From NCBI GenBank assembly GCA_002256425.1, contig NKIZ01000001.1, forward strand, positions 2,391,001 through 2,455,000: a stretch of 64,000 nucleotides of DNA, given 5' to 3'. The position numbers were made by a program, and so were the translations under genes. Below the pieces are notes generated by a model that made no database searches, was not told the DNA's origin, and worked only from the letters and a program-made list of their open reading frames with translations. This stretch comes from Alphaproteobacteria bacterium PA2. GTDB lineage: Bacteria > Pseudomonadota > Alphaproteobacteria > Caulobacterales > Caulobacteraceae. Within the stretch, counting starts at the first letter, position 1. Each line of letters starts with the position of its first letter. Below are positions 1-7,917 of the stretch, one piece after another.

Positions 1-1
1 A

Positions 2-253
2 CGGGAGAGATATCTGGACCCAGGCCCCAGCCCTGACCAGAGCCGCCCCGGCCTCATTGTCGACCTGGACCGGCGGGTGGACGCCAAGGATCTCGTCACC
101 TGCTTCGGCCGCGTGGAGGCCCTGGGTCAGATCGTCCGCGGACCTTCGGCGACCCACGGGATCAGGTATGACGTCTTCCTGGTTTCAGAGCCCAGGGTGG
201 ATCTGGCCGAACAGGGCTGCCCCAATGATCTGGGCAAGAAGCCGAAGAAGTAG
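2..253 (+). CDS. C-terminal fragment of an unknown protein
   Basis: An open frame enters from the left edge and gives 83 residues before a TAG stop. It has no start codon inside the window, so the gene begins upstream. The visible tail is charged and soluble-looking, with a stretch reading LIVDLDRRVDAKDLVTC followed later by RYDVFLVSEPRVDL, and a lysine-rich end. Codon use fits the neighbouring genes, unlike the overlapping frames, which are rich in Trp, Ser and Arg. I do not recognise the family. It converges on the small secreted protein on the other strand, 36 bases away. Confidence 0.6.
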   Translation, partial: RERYLDPGPSPDQSRPGLIVDLDRRVDAKDLVTCFGRVEALGQIVRGPSATHGIRYDVFLVSEPRVDLAEQGCPNDLGKKPKK

Positions 254-289
254 CGCCAAGGGCCCTGGCCCTGTTCAGGCGCCCTCCAG

Positions 290-583
290 CTAGAGTATGC
301 GGAGCGTCGCGCCCTTCGAGCAGTTCACGCGTCCAAGCGGCACCCAACGGGATCCCTTACCCAGCCGATACTTGATCCTTACGGTTTCGGCCGGGGCAAT
401 GATCCACGGCGATGGCGCATCCGGCTCAACGTGCTCAGACCCGATCAACTCGCCTTCATCGTTGATGGCGGTGTCTTCGAAGATCAAGATATCGACAGGC
501 GTCGCAGATACAAACCTGCAGATATTCGCCTTGTCTGCACCACTCGCAAGAGTCGCAATGGCAAGGGCCAGAAATGGCGACAT
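290..583 (-). CDS. Small secreted protein of unknown function
   Basis: A 97-residue protein with an ATG start. A short hydrophobic N-terminus (about residues 3-16) followed by small residues looks like a Sec signal peptide, so the mature product is probably periplasmic or secreted. Two cysteines remain after the predicted cleavage (in ANICRF and VNCSKG), which could form one disulfide. The rest contains short beta-like segments and a basic patch, IKYRLGKGSRW. I do not recognise a family. It is transcribed away from the TadG-like gene, with a 113-base AT-richer gap between the two starts that probably holds both promoters. Confidence 0.6.
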   Translation of the reverse strand: MSPFLALAIATLASGADKANICRFVSATPVDILIFEDTAINDEGELIGSEHVEPDAPSPWIIAPAETVRIKYRLGKGSRWVPLGRVNCSKGATLRIL

Positions 584-696
584 GGATTTCCCCAGAGCAA
601 TTCAGCTGCGGCTCCAGATAGCAATCCAGCGTTATTTAATCTTTAAAATTGTGATGAAAGGGTCTGAAACAACCCTCCAATCCGGACGAATCACCC

Positions 697-1932
697 ATGT
701 TTCGCGCTTTTTGGCACAGAGAAGACGGCGTTTCCGCCCTTACCTTCGCCATTTCCGCCGCCGTCATGGTCGGCCTTGCCTTCGGGGCCATTTCCTTCGC
801 CTCTGCAACTTCGGAGAAGTCCCGCATCCAGGATTCACTGGACGCCGCAGCCCTGGCTGGCGCGCAACTCTTCGTTGGAAACACCCCCACGGTGACCGCC
901 ATCGAGGACCGGGTGAAAGGCTATCTGAAGGCGGCGAATCCGACCCGCCCGGAATTGCTGGACACGAACATCACCGTGGATTCGACAGAGAAATCCGTCC
1001 TGCTGCGATACACCGGCGGCTCAAAGGGCGCCATTGCCACGCCCGTCTGGGACGGTGTGGTGAACCTGTCGGTTACATCCAAGGCCCGGCTTGGCGCGCC
1101 GACCCCCTATCCGGTCTGCATCCTGATTACAGAACCCTTCGACAACCACACCCTGCGGTCCGGCAAGAATGGGTTCATGGATCTCAACCACTGCCTGGTC
1201 CAGGTGAATACGGCCCACTGGGACGCCGTCGAAGCCGAGAAGGACGGGTCGTATATCCACATCAATGACGGCCAGAACTGCTATGTGGGGGACATCCATT
1301 TCGGGGATGTCCAGCCGGCTAAAATGCCGACCTGCCAGCTGTTCCCCGACCCCTTCAAGAACCTGACCATTCCGGCCCACAGCTGCAATCACACCAACAA
1401 GGTGGTCACGTCGTCAGCGACACTATCCCCTGGCGGCTATTGTGGCGGCCTGACCATCAATGCCGACACGACCTTCCAGCCCGGCGTCTACTACATCAAG
1501 GACGGCCCCCTGCAGATCAGCGGAGGCTCGACAGATGTCACAGCAAACGGCGTGACCTTCGTCCTTGAAGGGCATAACGCGGGACTGAAGATAAACAGCG
1601 CCGGAAGTGTTGTCGTGACCCCGGCCGCAGGCGCAGGCGACCTGGACGGTTTCGCCTTCTACCAGGACCCCGGCCCCACAACGAGCCCTATCGCCACCAG
1701 CTATGTGAAGTCGGCCAACCTGACGGTCAAAGGAGCGCTCTACTTTTCGCCATCCCTCTTCGTGATGAGTTCAGGCGCCAATATCACCGTCAACGAAGGT
1801 TCAATGGTGACGGGATATCTTCTCGCCCAGGGCGGAAAGCTGGTCTTCAATGGCAAGGGTGACGCTGTCACCGCCGCCCAGATCGCCCTGCAGAAGGACA
1901 TCGAGAACATGGCGCCGGTCATCGTCCGCTAG
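697..1932 (+). CDS. TadG-like pilus assembly/pseudopilin protein
   Basis: A 411-residue protein. Its N-terminus has the TadE/TadG pattern: a short charged head (HREDG), then a hydrophobic helix (about residues 14-36) ending in SEKSRIQDSLDAAALAGAQ, typical of proteins whose helix anchors them in the inner membrane near the Flp/Tad pilus machine. The periplasmic part (about 130-400) is Cys-rich at first, then shows repeated beta-strand turns such as GGLTIN, GVYYIKDGPL and GVTFVLEG, suggesting a beta-solenoid fold. No other tad/cpa genes lie nearby, so this is an orphan copy. No von Willebrand A motif is visible. The exact role in pilus assembly is inferred from family membership only. Confidence 0.75.
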   Translation: MFRAFWHREDGVSALTFAISAAVMVGLAFGAISFASATSEKSRIQDSLDAAALAGAQLFVGNTPTVTAIEDRVKGYLKAANPTRPELLDTNITVDSTEKSVLLRYTGGSKGAIATPVWDGVVNLSVTSKARLGAPTPYPVCILITEPFDNHTLRSGKNGFMDLNHCLVQVNTAHWDAVEAEKDGSYIHINDGQNCYVGDIHFGDVQPAKMPTCQLFPDPFKNLTIPAHSCNHTNKVVTSSATLSPGGYCGGLTINADTTFQPGVYYIKDGPLQISGGSTDVTANGVTFVLEGHNAGLKINSAGSVVVTPAAGAGDLDGFAFYQDPGPTTSPIATSYVKSANLTVKGALYFSPSLFVMSSGANITVNEGSMVTGYLLAQGGKLVFNGKGDAVTAAQIALQKDIENMAPVIVR

Positions 1933-1950
1933 TCCCGACGTCCTGCCTGG

Positions 1951-2349
1951 TCAGTGCGCCAGAAGCGACGCCTTGGCGTTTTCGCGACGACCACCATGCA
2001 GGGCCGTGACATCGGCAGGCTGGATTGGCGAGGCCTTGTTCCCCCAGGCGCTGCGCACATAGGTCAGGACGGTCGCGATCTCCAGATCGGTGAGTTCGGT
2101 CTGGAAGGACGGCATGCCGCCCCGTCCCTTGAGGACCCGGGTAATCGGCACCTTGGGGTCCCCCTGGGCGACCTTGCTGCCCTTCAGGGACGGAAATGAG
2201 CCGGGAACGCCCAGGCCACTGGCCTGATGGCACGCCGCGCAGTTATCCATGAACAGGGACTGACCCCCGGCTGCGAAGGCGGCGACCGGAGTCGCCGCCA
2301 GTACAAATCCAAACGTCCCAACTGCGAGACGTGAAACAACAGACACCAT
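1951..2349 (-). CDS. Periplasmic c-type cytochrome
   Basis: A 132-residue protein with a signal peptide (about residues 1-27) and one haem-binding CAACH motif (C37, C40, H41). M79 in the sequence GGMPSF is the likely sixth ligand. The size and the N-terminal haem site fit a class I monohaem cytochrome c acting in the periplasm. The ATG start was chosen because it gives a proper signal peptide and lies 10 bases after the stop of the upstream amine oxidase gene, so the two are almost certainly one transcript. The cytochrome is therefore the likely electron acceptor for that flavoenzyme. A longer in-frame reading would run into the oxidase gene and was rejected. Confidence 0.88.
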   Translation of the reverse strand: MVSVVSRLAVGTFGFVLAATPVAAFAAGGQSLFMDNCAACHQASGLGVPGSFPSLKGSKVAQGDPKVPITRVLKGRGGMPSFQTELTDLEIATVLTYVRSAWGNKASPIQPADVTALHGGRRENAKASLLAH

Positions 2350-2359
2350 GTCCCTCCCC

Positions 2360-3952
2360 TTAGGCCGCGTTGATCCGGGCGTGCAGCTTGCCGATCTGCT
2401 GCCACGCGCTTTCGATGCCGCCGGCCTGCCAGCCGGTGATGTAGCTGAGGTGCTCCCCGGCCAGGTAAAGCCGGCCGTCGGGTTCGCACAGGATGGGATA
2501 GGCGGTCTCGCGACCCTCGTCGTCCCATTGGGCCCAACCGCCCAGATTGTGTTCGATCCGGTGCCAGGAGGCTGAGAAGTGCTTGTCGATGTTCGAAGAG
2601 AAGCCCTCGAACACCCGATCGCCGGCGCGGCCTGACAGCTTGGCCCGCTCGGCAGGTGAAAGGGCGCTGACCTTCGCCGCCTGGGCGCCGAAATTATAAT
2701 AGCCCAGCAGCGTCCCCTTCTTGCCCTGCCAGCCATAGGACGGCAGGGACATGGTCTGGATTTCGGGGTCATCATAATAGATGTGACCCCCATAGATCTG
2801 GTGATCCTCTTCCCAGAAGCGGCGCTTCATCTGCAGGCCGATCTTGCCCACCAGGGCGTAGGACACGGCGCCGATCGCTTCCTTGAACTTCTTGGAAACC
2901 TGGAAGTCCATCTGACGCAGGACCGAAAGGGGGATGGTGCAGATGCAGTAGTCGGCCTTGATCACCCCCGGCTTGCCGTCGGCGTCCTCGTAGGCGATCT
3001 CGACGCCCTTGGCGTTCTGCCTGAAGGATTTGACCTTGGTTGAGTACTTGATCAGGTGGCCAACTGCGCCCTCAAACCCCTTGGCCACGCGATCCATTCC
3101 GCCAACCGGCTGGAACATGGTGCGTTGCTGCTCATAGCCCGTCACCGACCCCAGGGTCTTCCAGGCGCCGCCCGCCAGGACATCGCTGAAGCTGTTGGGG
3201 GTGGTAAGCTTGCCGGGCCCGGGATCAACCCCGGCTCCGGGGTGAATGTCATAACCGCGCCCCTCGGCGCCCTTGTAGGCCAGATCATTGGTCAGATAGC
3301 CCTCACGGACCAGGTAGGCGATCAGGTTTTCCCGGTCATCGGCGGTCATCTGCTGGTCAAGGGCGCCCTGCTTGACCACCTTGGCCAGGATTTCGGCGGC
3401 GCCGCCCCGGACGTCAGCGGCCACGTGACCCTTGCGGATCGGCTTGCCGTTCAGGGGCCCCTTGCCCTTGCCGTACATCACATAGGAGTTGTCGTTGTCG
3501 TTGACGAAGATCTCCAGCGGGATGTTGAATTCCTTGGTGTAATGCAGGGTCGACTGGTGGTGATAGGGTATCCGCCAGGGGCCATGATTGATGTACTGGC
3601 CATCATCGAAGTCGCAGACCTGGGTCTCTCCGCCCAGTTCGGTCAGTTTGAAGCCGCTACGGGCTGTCTGGCAGCGGCCGCCAGCGAAGCTGCGGGCTTC
3701 CAGCACGGTGACGTCATAGCCAGCCTTGGAAAGCTCATAGGCGCTGGTCATGCCCGCGACACCGGCCCCCAGGACCACGATCTTCTTGCCATTGCCGCCG
3801 CTCAGCTTGGGCGGCGCCGCCTGCGCCGAAGCGATACCGAAGCCCATGGCGGTCATGCCCGCCAACAGGAGCGCAGAGCCCCCGACACTGCTCAGGCCCT
3901 CGAGGAAGGCCCTGCGGGAAAATCCGCCACCGCTTCTGAAATCCGACTGCAT
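2360..3952 (-). CDS. Tat-exported FAD-dependent amine oxidase/dehydrogenase
   Basis: A 530-residue flavoprotein. Residues 12-20 (SRRAFLEGL) form a twin-arginine motif followed by a hydrophobic stretch ending near AQA45, so it should be exported folded with FAD. The dinucleotide-binding GAGVAG is at 62-67, followed by the acidic end of strand 2 (VLEAR) and a GGR motif near 91. The C-terminal FAD motif reads YLAGEHLS. This is the monoamine-oxidase superfamily. The ATG at 3952 is preferred over upstream starts because it places the Tat motif close to the N-terminus. The downstream cytochrome c suggests the enzyme passes electrons to it rather than to oxygen, as described for the nicotine enzyme NicA2. 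The substrate is unknown. Confidence 0.85.
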   Translation of the reverse strand: MQSDFRSGGGFSRRAFLEGLSSVGGSALLLAGMTAMGFGIASAQAAPPKLSGGNGKKIVVLGAGVAGMTSAYELSKAGYDVTVLEARSFAGGRCQTARSGFKLTELGGETQVCDFDDGQYINHGPWRIPYHHQSTLHYTKEFNIPLEIFVNDNDNSYVMYGKGKGPLNGKPIRKGHVAADVRGGAAEILAKVVKQGALDQQMTADDRENLIAYLVREGYLTNDLAYKGAEGRGYDIHPGAGVDPGPGKLTTPNSFSDVLAGGAWKTLGSVTGYEQQRTMFQPVGGMDRVAKGFEGAVGHLIKYSTKVKSFRQNAKGVEIAYEDADGKPGVIKADYCICTIPLSVLRQMDFQVSKKFKEAIGAVSYALVGKIGLQMKRRFWEEDHQIYGGHIYYDDPEIQTMSLPSYGWQGKKGTLLGYYNFGAQAAKVSALSPAERAKLSGRAGDRVFEGFSSNIDKHFSASWHRIEHNLGGWAQWDDEGRETAYPILCEPDGRLYLAGEHLSYITGWQAGGIESAWQQIGKLHARINAA

Positions 3953-4034
3953 GTCACCACCATCAAACTGATAATGGAGTCCAAGAGGGGAAGGCTCGGA
4001 CCTTAAGACAACGGTTCTCGCGACCCTTTTGCCT

Positions 4035-4091
4035 AAAAAGCACCCAGCCACCGATAGGCGCCCAATCCTTGTGCGTTGCAGCGTGCTTTTT
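4035..4091. repeat. Inverted repeat, 9-base arms, in a divergent gap
   Basis: AAAAAGCAC at 4035-4043 is matched by its exact reverse complement GTGCTTTTT at 4083-4091, with 39 bases between. It lies in the 215-base gap between the divergent amine oxidase and SulP genes. The arms could form the base of a larger hairpin or mark binding sites. The five-T run after GTGC is present in both orientations. No further support for a function was found. Confidence 0.4.
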
Positions 4092-4167
4092 GAGTGCACC
4101 TGCGAAGTCTGAGGGACCATCTCCGGGTATGTACCTGTTTGCAGCGCCCTGGCCGGAGGCCTAGGCT

Positions 4168-5436
4168 TTGCAGGTGAAACCCAAGCTTCTCACCACCCTC
4201 GCAGATTATTCGGGTCGCCTGTTCATGGCCGACCTGTTTGCTGGCGTCACGGTCGCCCTTGTGGCCATGCCGCTCAGCATCGCCATAGCCATCGCATCTG
4301 GTGCAACCCCGGCTGTGGGTCTGGTGACAGCAGTGATCGGCGGTTTCCTTGTTTCCGCCCTCGGCGGCAGCCGGGTCCAGATCGGCGGACCGACCGGCGC
4401 CTTCATCGTCGTGGTCTATGGGGTGATTGCTCAACATGGCTATTCAGGTCTGGTCCTGGCGACCGCCATGGCCGGGCTGATCCTGATCATCGGCGCTGTC
4501 TGCCGCGCCGGCAAACTGATGACCTACATCCCGGAGTCGGTAATCGAGGGCTTCACCGTTGGCATCGCCGTCATCATCGGGGTCAGCCAGTTGAAAGACC
4601 TGCTGGGCCAGACGGTCGCCAAACTGCCAGCCGAGTTCATCCCCAAGATCGAGGCGCTATGGGCTGCGAGGGATAGCTTCAACACCCAGGCACTGGGCAT
4701 TGGTCTGGCGGCCATGGTGCTGATCGTCCTGTTCAGGCGGCTGGCCCCTCGCCTCCCGGGATTGATTGTCGCCGTGGCCATTACCTCGGCCCTCGTCACG
4801 GCCTTTCATCTACCTGTGGACACCATTGCCTCGCGCTATGGAGACCTGCCCAGAGGCCTGCCCATGCCCGGCATTCCGGCTTTCAACCTTGCAATGGTTC
4901 TGGACCTATTGCCTTCGGCCCTGGTTATCGCCTTCCTGGCGGGCATAGAGTCCCTGCTGTCGGCCATTGTCGCTGACCGGATGATCGGCGGCGCCCACCG
5001 CCCCAATGCCGAGCTCATGGCCCAGGGCGTCGCAAATTTCGCCTCGGCCATGTTCGGCGGACTGCCTGCGACCGGCGCTATCGCCCGAACGGCGACCAAT
5101 GTCAGGGCGGGCGGCAAGTCCCCCATGGCGGGCGTTATCCATGCCCTGGTGATCCTGCTGGTCCTGTTGTTCGCAGCGCCCCTGGCGGGATATCTGGCCA
5201 TGCCGGCCCTGGCGGGCCTGCTGCTGGTCACCGCCTGGAACATGAGCGAGCCGCATCGCTGGAAAGAACGCCTTGCCGCCAGCCTGCCCGATCAGGCGAT
5301 CTTCTTCATCACCCTGGTTCTGACAGTCCTGGCCGACCTGACAGTCGCCATCGCGGTTGGAACCGGTCTTGGCCTTGCCCTACGCCTCGCCCGCAGGACC
5401 AGGGCGCCTGAGCCCTGGTCGCCACCGGAACACTAG
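4168..5436 (+). CDS. SulP/SLC26-family anion transporter lacking a STAS domain
   Basis: A 422-residue polytopic membrane protein with the SulP signature region SRVQIGGPTGAF near residue 70 and about 10-12 hydrophobic segments. Family members carry inorganic anions such as sulfate or bicarbonate, usually with H+ or Na+. The usual C-terminal cytoplasmic STAS domain is absent: the protein ends about 15 residues after the last membrane segment. The start is taken as TTG because GGAGG lies 8 bases upstream (4155-4159). A later ATG (MADLFAG) would remove 19 residues. The substrate cannot be told from sequence. It stands alone, divergent from the amine oxidase. Confidence 0.85.
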   Translation: MQVKPKLLTTLADYSGRLFMADLFAGVTVALVAMPLSIAIAIASGATPAVGLVTAVIGGFLVSALGGSRVQIGGPTGAFIVVVYGVIAQHGYSGLVLATAMAGLILIIGAVCRAGKLMTYIPESVIEGFTVGIAVIIGVSQLKDLLGQTVAKLPAEFIPKIEALWAARDSFNTQALGIGLAAMVLIVLFRRLAPRLPGLIVAVAITSALVTAFHLPVDTIASRYGDLPRGLPMPGIPAFNLAMVLDLLPSALVIAFLAGIESLLSAIVADRMIGGAHRPNAELMAQGVANFASAMFGGLPATGAIARTATNVRAGGKSPMAGVIHALVILLVLLFAAPLAGYLAMPALAGLLLVTAWNMSEPHRWKERLAASLPDQAIFFITLVLTVLADLTVAIAVGTGLGLALRLARRTRAPEPWSPPEH

Positions 5437-5439
5437 GAC

Positions 5440-6264
5440 CTAGCGCGCCTTGAACTCGGCAGGCCGCTTCTCGAGGAAGGAGGTCATGCCTTCCCGGAAA
5501 TCGTGGGTGCGGATCAGCTGCAGGAACTGCAGATAGACATGGTGCACATGGTCATTGAAGGTCTCGTTCAGGCCCATCCGCATCAGCCGCTTGGCCGACT
5601 GGACAGCCAGGGGCGCGTTTGACGCCATTTCCAGGGCCAGGGCGCGGGCATAGGCGGGCAGCTCAGCGTCGGGGACCACGTGCGAGGCCAGACCCATGTC
5701 GACGCTTTCCTGGGCCGTCAGGGTACGGCCGGTGAAGATCAGCTCCGCCGCCTTGGACCAGCCCAGCAGGCGGGGCAGGATCCAGGTGCCGCCGGATTCC
5801 GGCACGACGCCGCGCTTGACGAAGGCCGCCGCCATCTTGGCGCTCTGGGCCATGACCCGGATGTCGCAGCCCAGGGCCGTATCGAGGCCATAGCCGGCGG
5901 CGGAACCGTTCAGGGCGCAGATGGTCGGCTTGTCCATTGCGAACAGGACGGTGGGCGGCGTATTGCGCAGGTCGAGATTGACCGAGACATTGTTGGGCTG
6001 GGAGCCGATCCCCGAGCCCTGGGTGGCGTCAACCAGGTCGAGCCCGGCGCAGAACGCCCGACCGGTGCCCGTCAGAATCACGACGCGGACCTCAGGGTCC
6101 TCATTGGCCTTGATCAGCAGCTGGGTGATCTGGGCCAGCATGGGGCCGGAAATGGTGTTCAGCCGCTCCGGACGGTTGAGGGTCAGGGTCGCAATGCCCT
6201 CGCTCACGTCATAGAGCACCTCATCGGTGGTTTCGGCGCGGACCTTGGTTGCAGAGTCGGTCAT
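5440..6264 (-). CDS. Enoyl-CoA hydratase/isomerase family protein
   Basis: A 274-residue crotonase-fold protein. It shows the two oxyanion-hole stretches, AFCAGLDL (about residues 70-77) and NGSAAGYGLD (about 115-124), and a glutamate in VPESGGTW that matches a catalytic position of hydratases. It probably acts on an acyl-CoA in beta-oxidation or a related route in the cytoplasm. Two ATGs lie close together. The second (6264) is chosen because the AGGG-type ribosome site sits about 10 bases before it but touches the first. It converges with the SulP gene, 3 bases from its stop. Substrate chain length is unknown. Confidence 0.88.
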   Translation of the reverse strand: MTDSATKVRAETTDEVLYDVSEGIATLTLNRPERLNTISGPMLAQITQLLIKANEDPEVRVVILTGTGRAFCAGLDLVDATQGSGIGSQPNNVSVNLDLRNTPPTVLFAMDKPTICALNGSAAGYGLDTALGCDIRVMAQSAKMAAAFVKRGVVPESGGTWILPRLLGWSKAAELIFTGRTLTAQESVDMGLASHVVPDAELPAYARALALEMASNAPLAVQSAKRLMRMGLNETFNDHVHHVYLQFLQLIRTHDFREGMTSFLEKRPAEFKAR

Positions 6265-6328
6265 GGTTTCCATCCCTAGATTTTGCGGCAGCTAAGGACG
6301 GTACCCCGCCCCATGCAAGAATTTTCAG

Positions 6329-7555
6329 TCAGGTGACTGCCGAGACCTCGGCATAACGTGGATCACGCCATGCCTCGGTCTCCATGACCTGCCTCAGAAT
6401 ATCCACGGCGTCCCAGACATCGGCATAGCCCACATAGAGGGGCGTGAAGCCGAACCGCAGGATGTCGGGCGCCCGAAAGTCCCCGATCACGCCGCGATCG
6501 ATCAGAGCCTGCATGATCGCATAGCCGGAGGGATGCCGAAGGGCGACCTGGCTGCCCCGCGAGGCGCCGTCAGTCGGACAGGCCGGGGTCAGGTCTTCGC
6601 CGCATCTCTCGGCCACAAGCCGCAGGAAGAGGTCACCAAGCGCCATGGACTTGGTCCGGACGGCAGCCATGTCGACGCCATCAAACGCGGAGAGCGCAGC
6701 TTCGAGCGCCGCCATGCCCAGCACCTGGGGGGTTCCACACAGCAGCTGCGCCATGCCCTTGCCCGGCCGATAGTCATCGTCAAAGGCGAAGGGCTGGGCA
6801 TGGCCCATCCAGCCGGTCAGGGGCGAGCGGAAATCCTGCTGATGGCGCCGCGCCACATAGGCGAAGGCCGGGGCGCCCGGGCCGCCGCTCAGATACTTGT
6901 AGCCACATCCGACGGCCAGGTCGGCCTGCGCGCCGGTCAGATCCACAGGCAGTGCGCCGGCGGAATGGCTGAGGTCCCAGAGGGTCAGGGCGCCGACGGC
7001 GTGCGCCCTGGCGGTCAGGGCCGCCACGTCATGGACCTCACCGGTCTTGTAGTGGACCTGGGTCAGGAGCAGCAGGGCGACGGTCTCGTCCAGGGCCTCG
7101 GCCAGCTGGGCCCGGGGAACCACCCGGACTTCCACCCCCGGCTCAAGGTCAGAAAGACCCTGCAGGATATAGAGATCACTGGGAAAATTGCCGGGCTCGG
7201 TGAGGATGACCTTCCGCTCCGGCCTCAGGGCCAGGGCGCCGGCGGCCAGCTTGAACAGGTTCACCGAGGTGGAGTCGCAGGCGATCACCTCATCGGCCCC
7301 GGCGCCGATCAGGGGCGCGATCCGGGCGCCGACCCGGGCGGGGAGATCGATCCACCCCGCCGTATTCCAGCTGCGGATCAGGTCCCTGCCCCACTCCTCC
7401 GCGACCACCTGTGCGAGCCTGCCCGGAACCGCCTTTGGCAAGGCGCCCAGGGAATTGCCGTCCAGATAGATCACGCCCTGCGGGAGGTCGAACAGGTACC
7501 GTCGATCCCGCAGGGGGTCGGCAAGATCGAGGGCGACGCAGTCCTCGCGGGACAC
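6329..7555 (-). CDS. kynU: Kynureninase
   Basis: A 408-residue PLP enzyme that cleaves kynurenine to anthranilate and alanine in tryptophan degradation. The typical N-terminal YLDGNSLG is at 30-37, and the PLP lysine is K220 in GCGYKYLSGGPG, with WDLSHSAGA upstream as the PLP-ring region. The GTG start at 7555 gives the N-terminus expected for the family; a TTG three codons earlier would overlap the stop of the preceding gene. No other kyn genes (tryptophan dioxygenase, formamidase) lie in the window, so the pathway is split. It follows the DUF6285 gene by 5 bases and is probably cotranscribed with it. Confidence 0.9.
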   Translation of the reverse strand: MSREDCVALDLADPLRDRRYLFDLPQGVIYLDGNSLGALPKAVPGRLAQVVAEEWGRDLIRSWNTAGWIDLPARVGARIAPLIGAGADEVIACDSTSVNLFKLAAGALALRPERKVILTEPGNFPSDLYILQGLSDLEPGVEVRVVPRAQLAEALDETVALLLLTQVHYKTGEVHDVAALTARAHAVGALTLWDLSHSAGALPVDLTGAQADLAVGCGYKYLSGGPGAPAFAYVARRHQQDFRSPLTGWMGHAQPFAFDDDYRPGKGMAQLLCGTPQVLGMAALEAALSAFDGVDMAAVRTKSMALGDLFLRLVAERCGEDLTPACPTDGASRGSQVALRHPSGYAIMQALIDRGVIGDFRAPDILRFGFTPLYVGYADVWDAVDILRQVMETEAWRDPRYAEVSAVT

Positions 7556-7560
7556 CCGGC

Positions 7561-7917
7561 TCAAGACCCTGTCGCCGAATAGTTCGGCTGGTCGATGGCG
7601 ATCTGGTCGGCGATGTTGGCCTTCAGCGCCGCCAGAAGCCCCGGGGTCCCGGCATCCATCTCTCCGGCCCGCAGTTTCTCGCACAGGAGGGCGTTCAGGG
7701 CCTTCACATCGCCGGTCTCACCCAGCAGGGCCGACAGGCGCTCAATGGCCGCGGCGTCCGCCTGCGGGCCAAGCAGAAGCTCACGCTTGACCACCGACAG
7801 GACATTGGCCGCCACCCGCGCCAGGAAGGCGTCCCTTGGCGGCAGGCCCGGCCTTATGCTGTCGATCCATTTGGCGACGGCGTCGACCAGCTCGTCAGCT
7901 CTGGGGTTCTCGATCAC
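7561..7917 (-). CDS. DUF6285 small protein
   Basis: A 118-residue, mostly helical protein starting with GTG, which overlaps the stop of the upstream phosphotransferase gene as GTGA. Its sequence (start VIENPRADELVDAVAKW, conserved VAANVLSVVKREL centre) matches what I recall as DUF6285, a family regularly found beside aminoglycoside-phosphotransferase-like proteins and acyl-CoA dehydrogenases. The reaction is unknown; a partner or regulatory subunit of the kinase is a reasonable inference. The overlap implies translational coupling and equal production with the phosphotransferase. Confidence 0.78.
   Translation of the reverse strand: MIENPRADELVDAVAKWIDSIRPGLPPRDAFLARVAANVLSVVKRELLLGPQADAAAIERLSALLGETGDVKALNALLCEKLRAGEMDAGTPGLLAALKANIADQIAIDQPNYSATGS

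Noticed and set aside
3056..4006. Plus-strand reading frame of 316 codons
   Set aside because: Antisense to the amine oxidase gene; no family features and unlikely composition.
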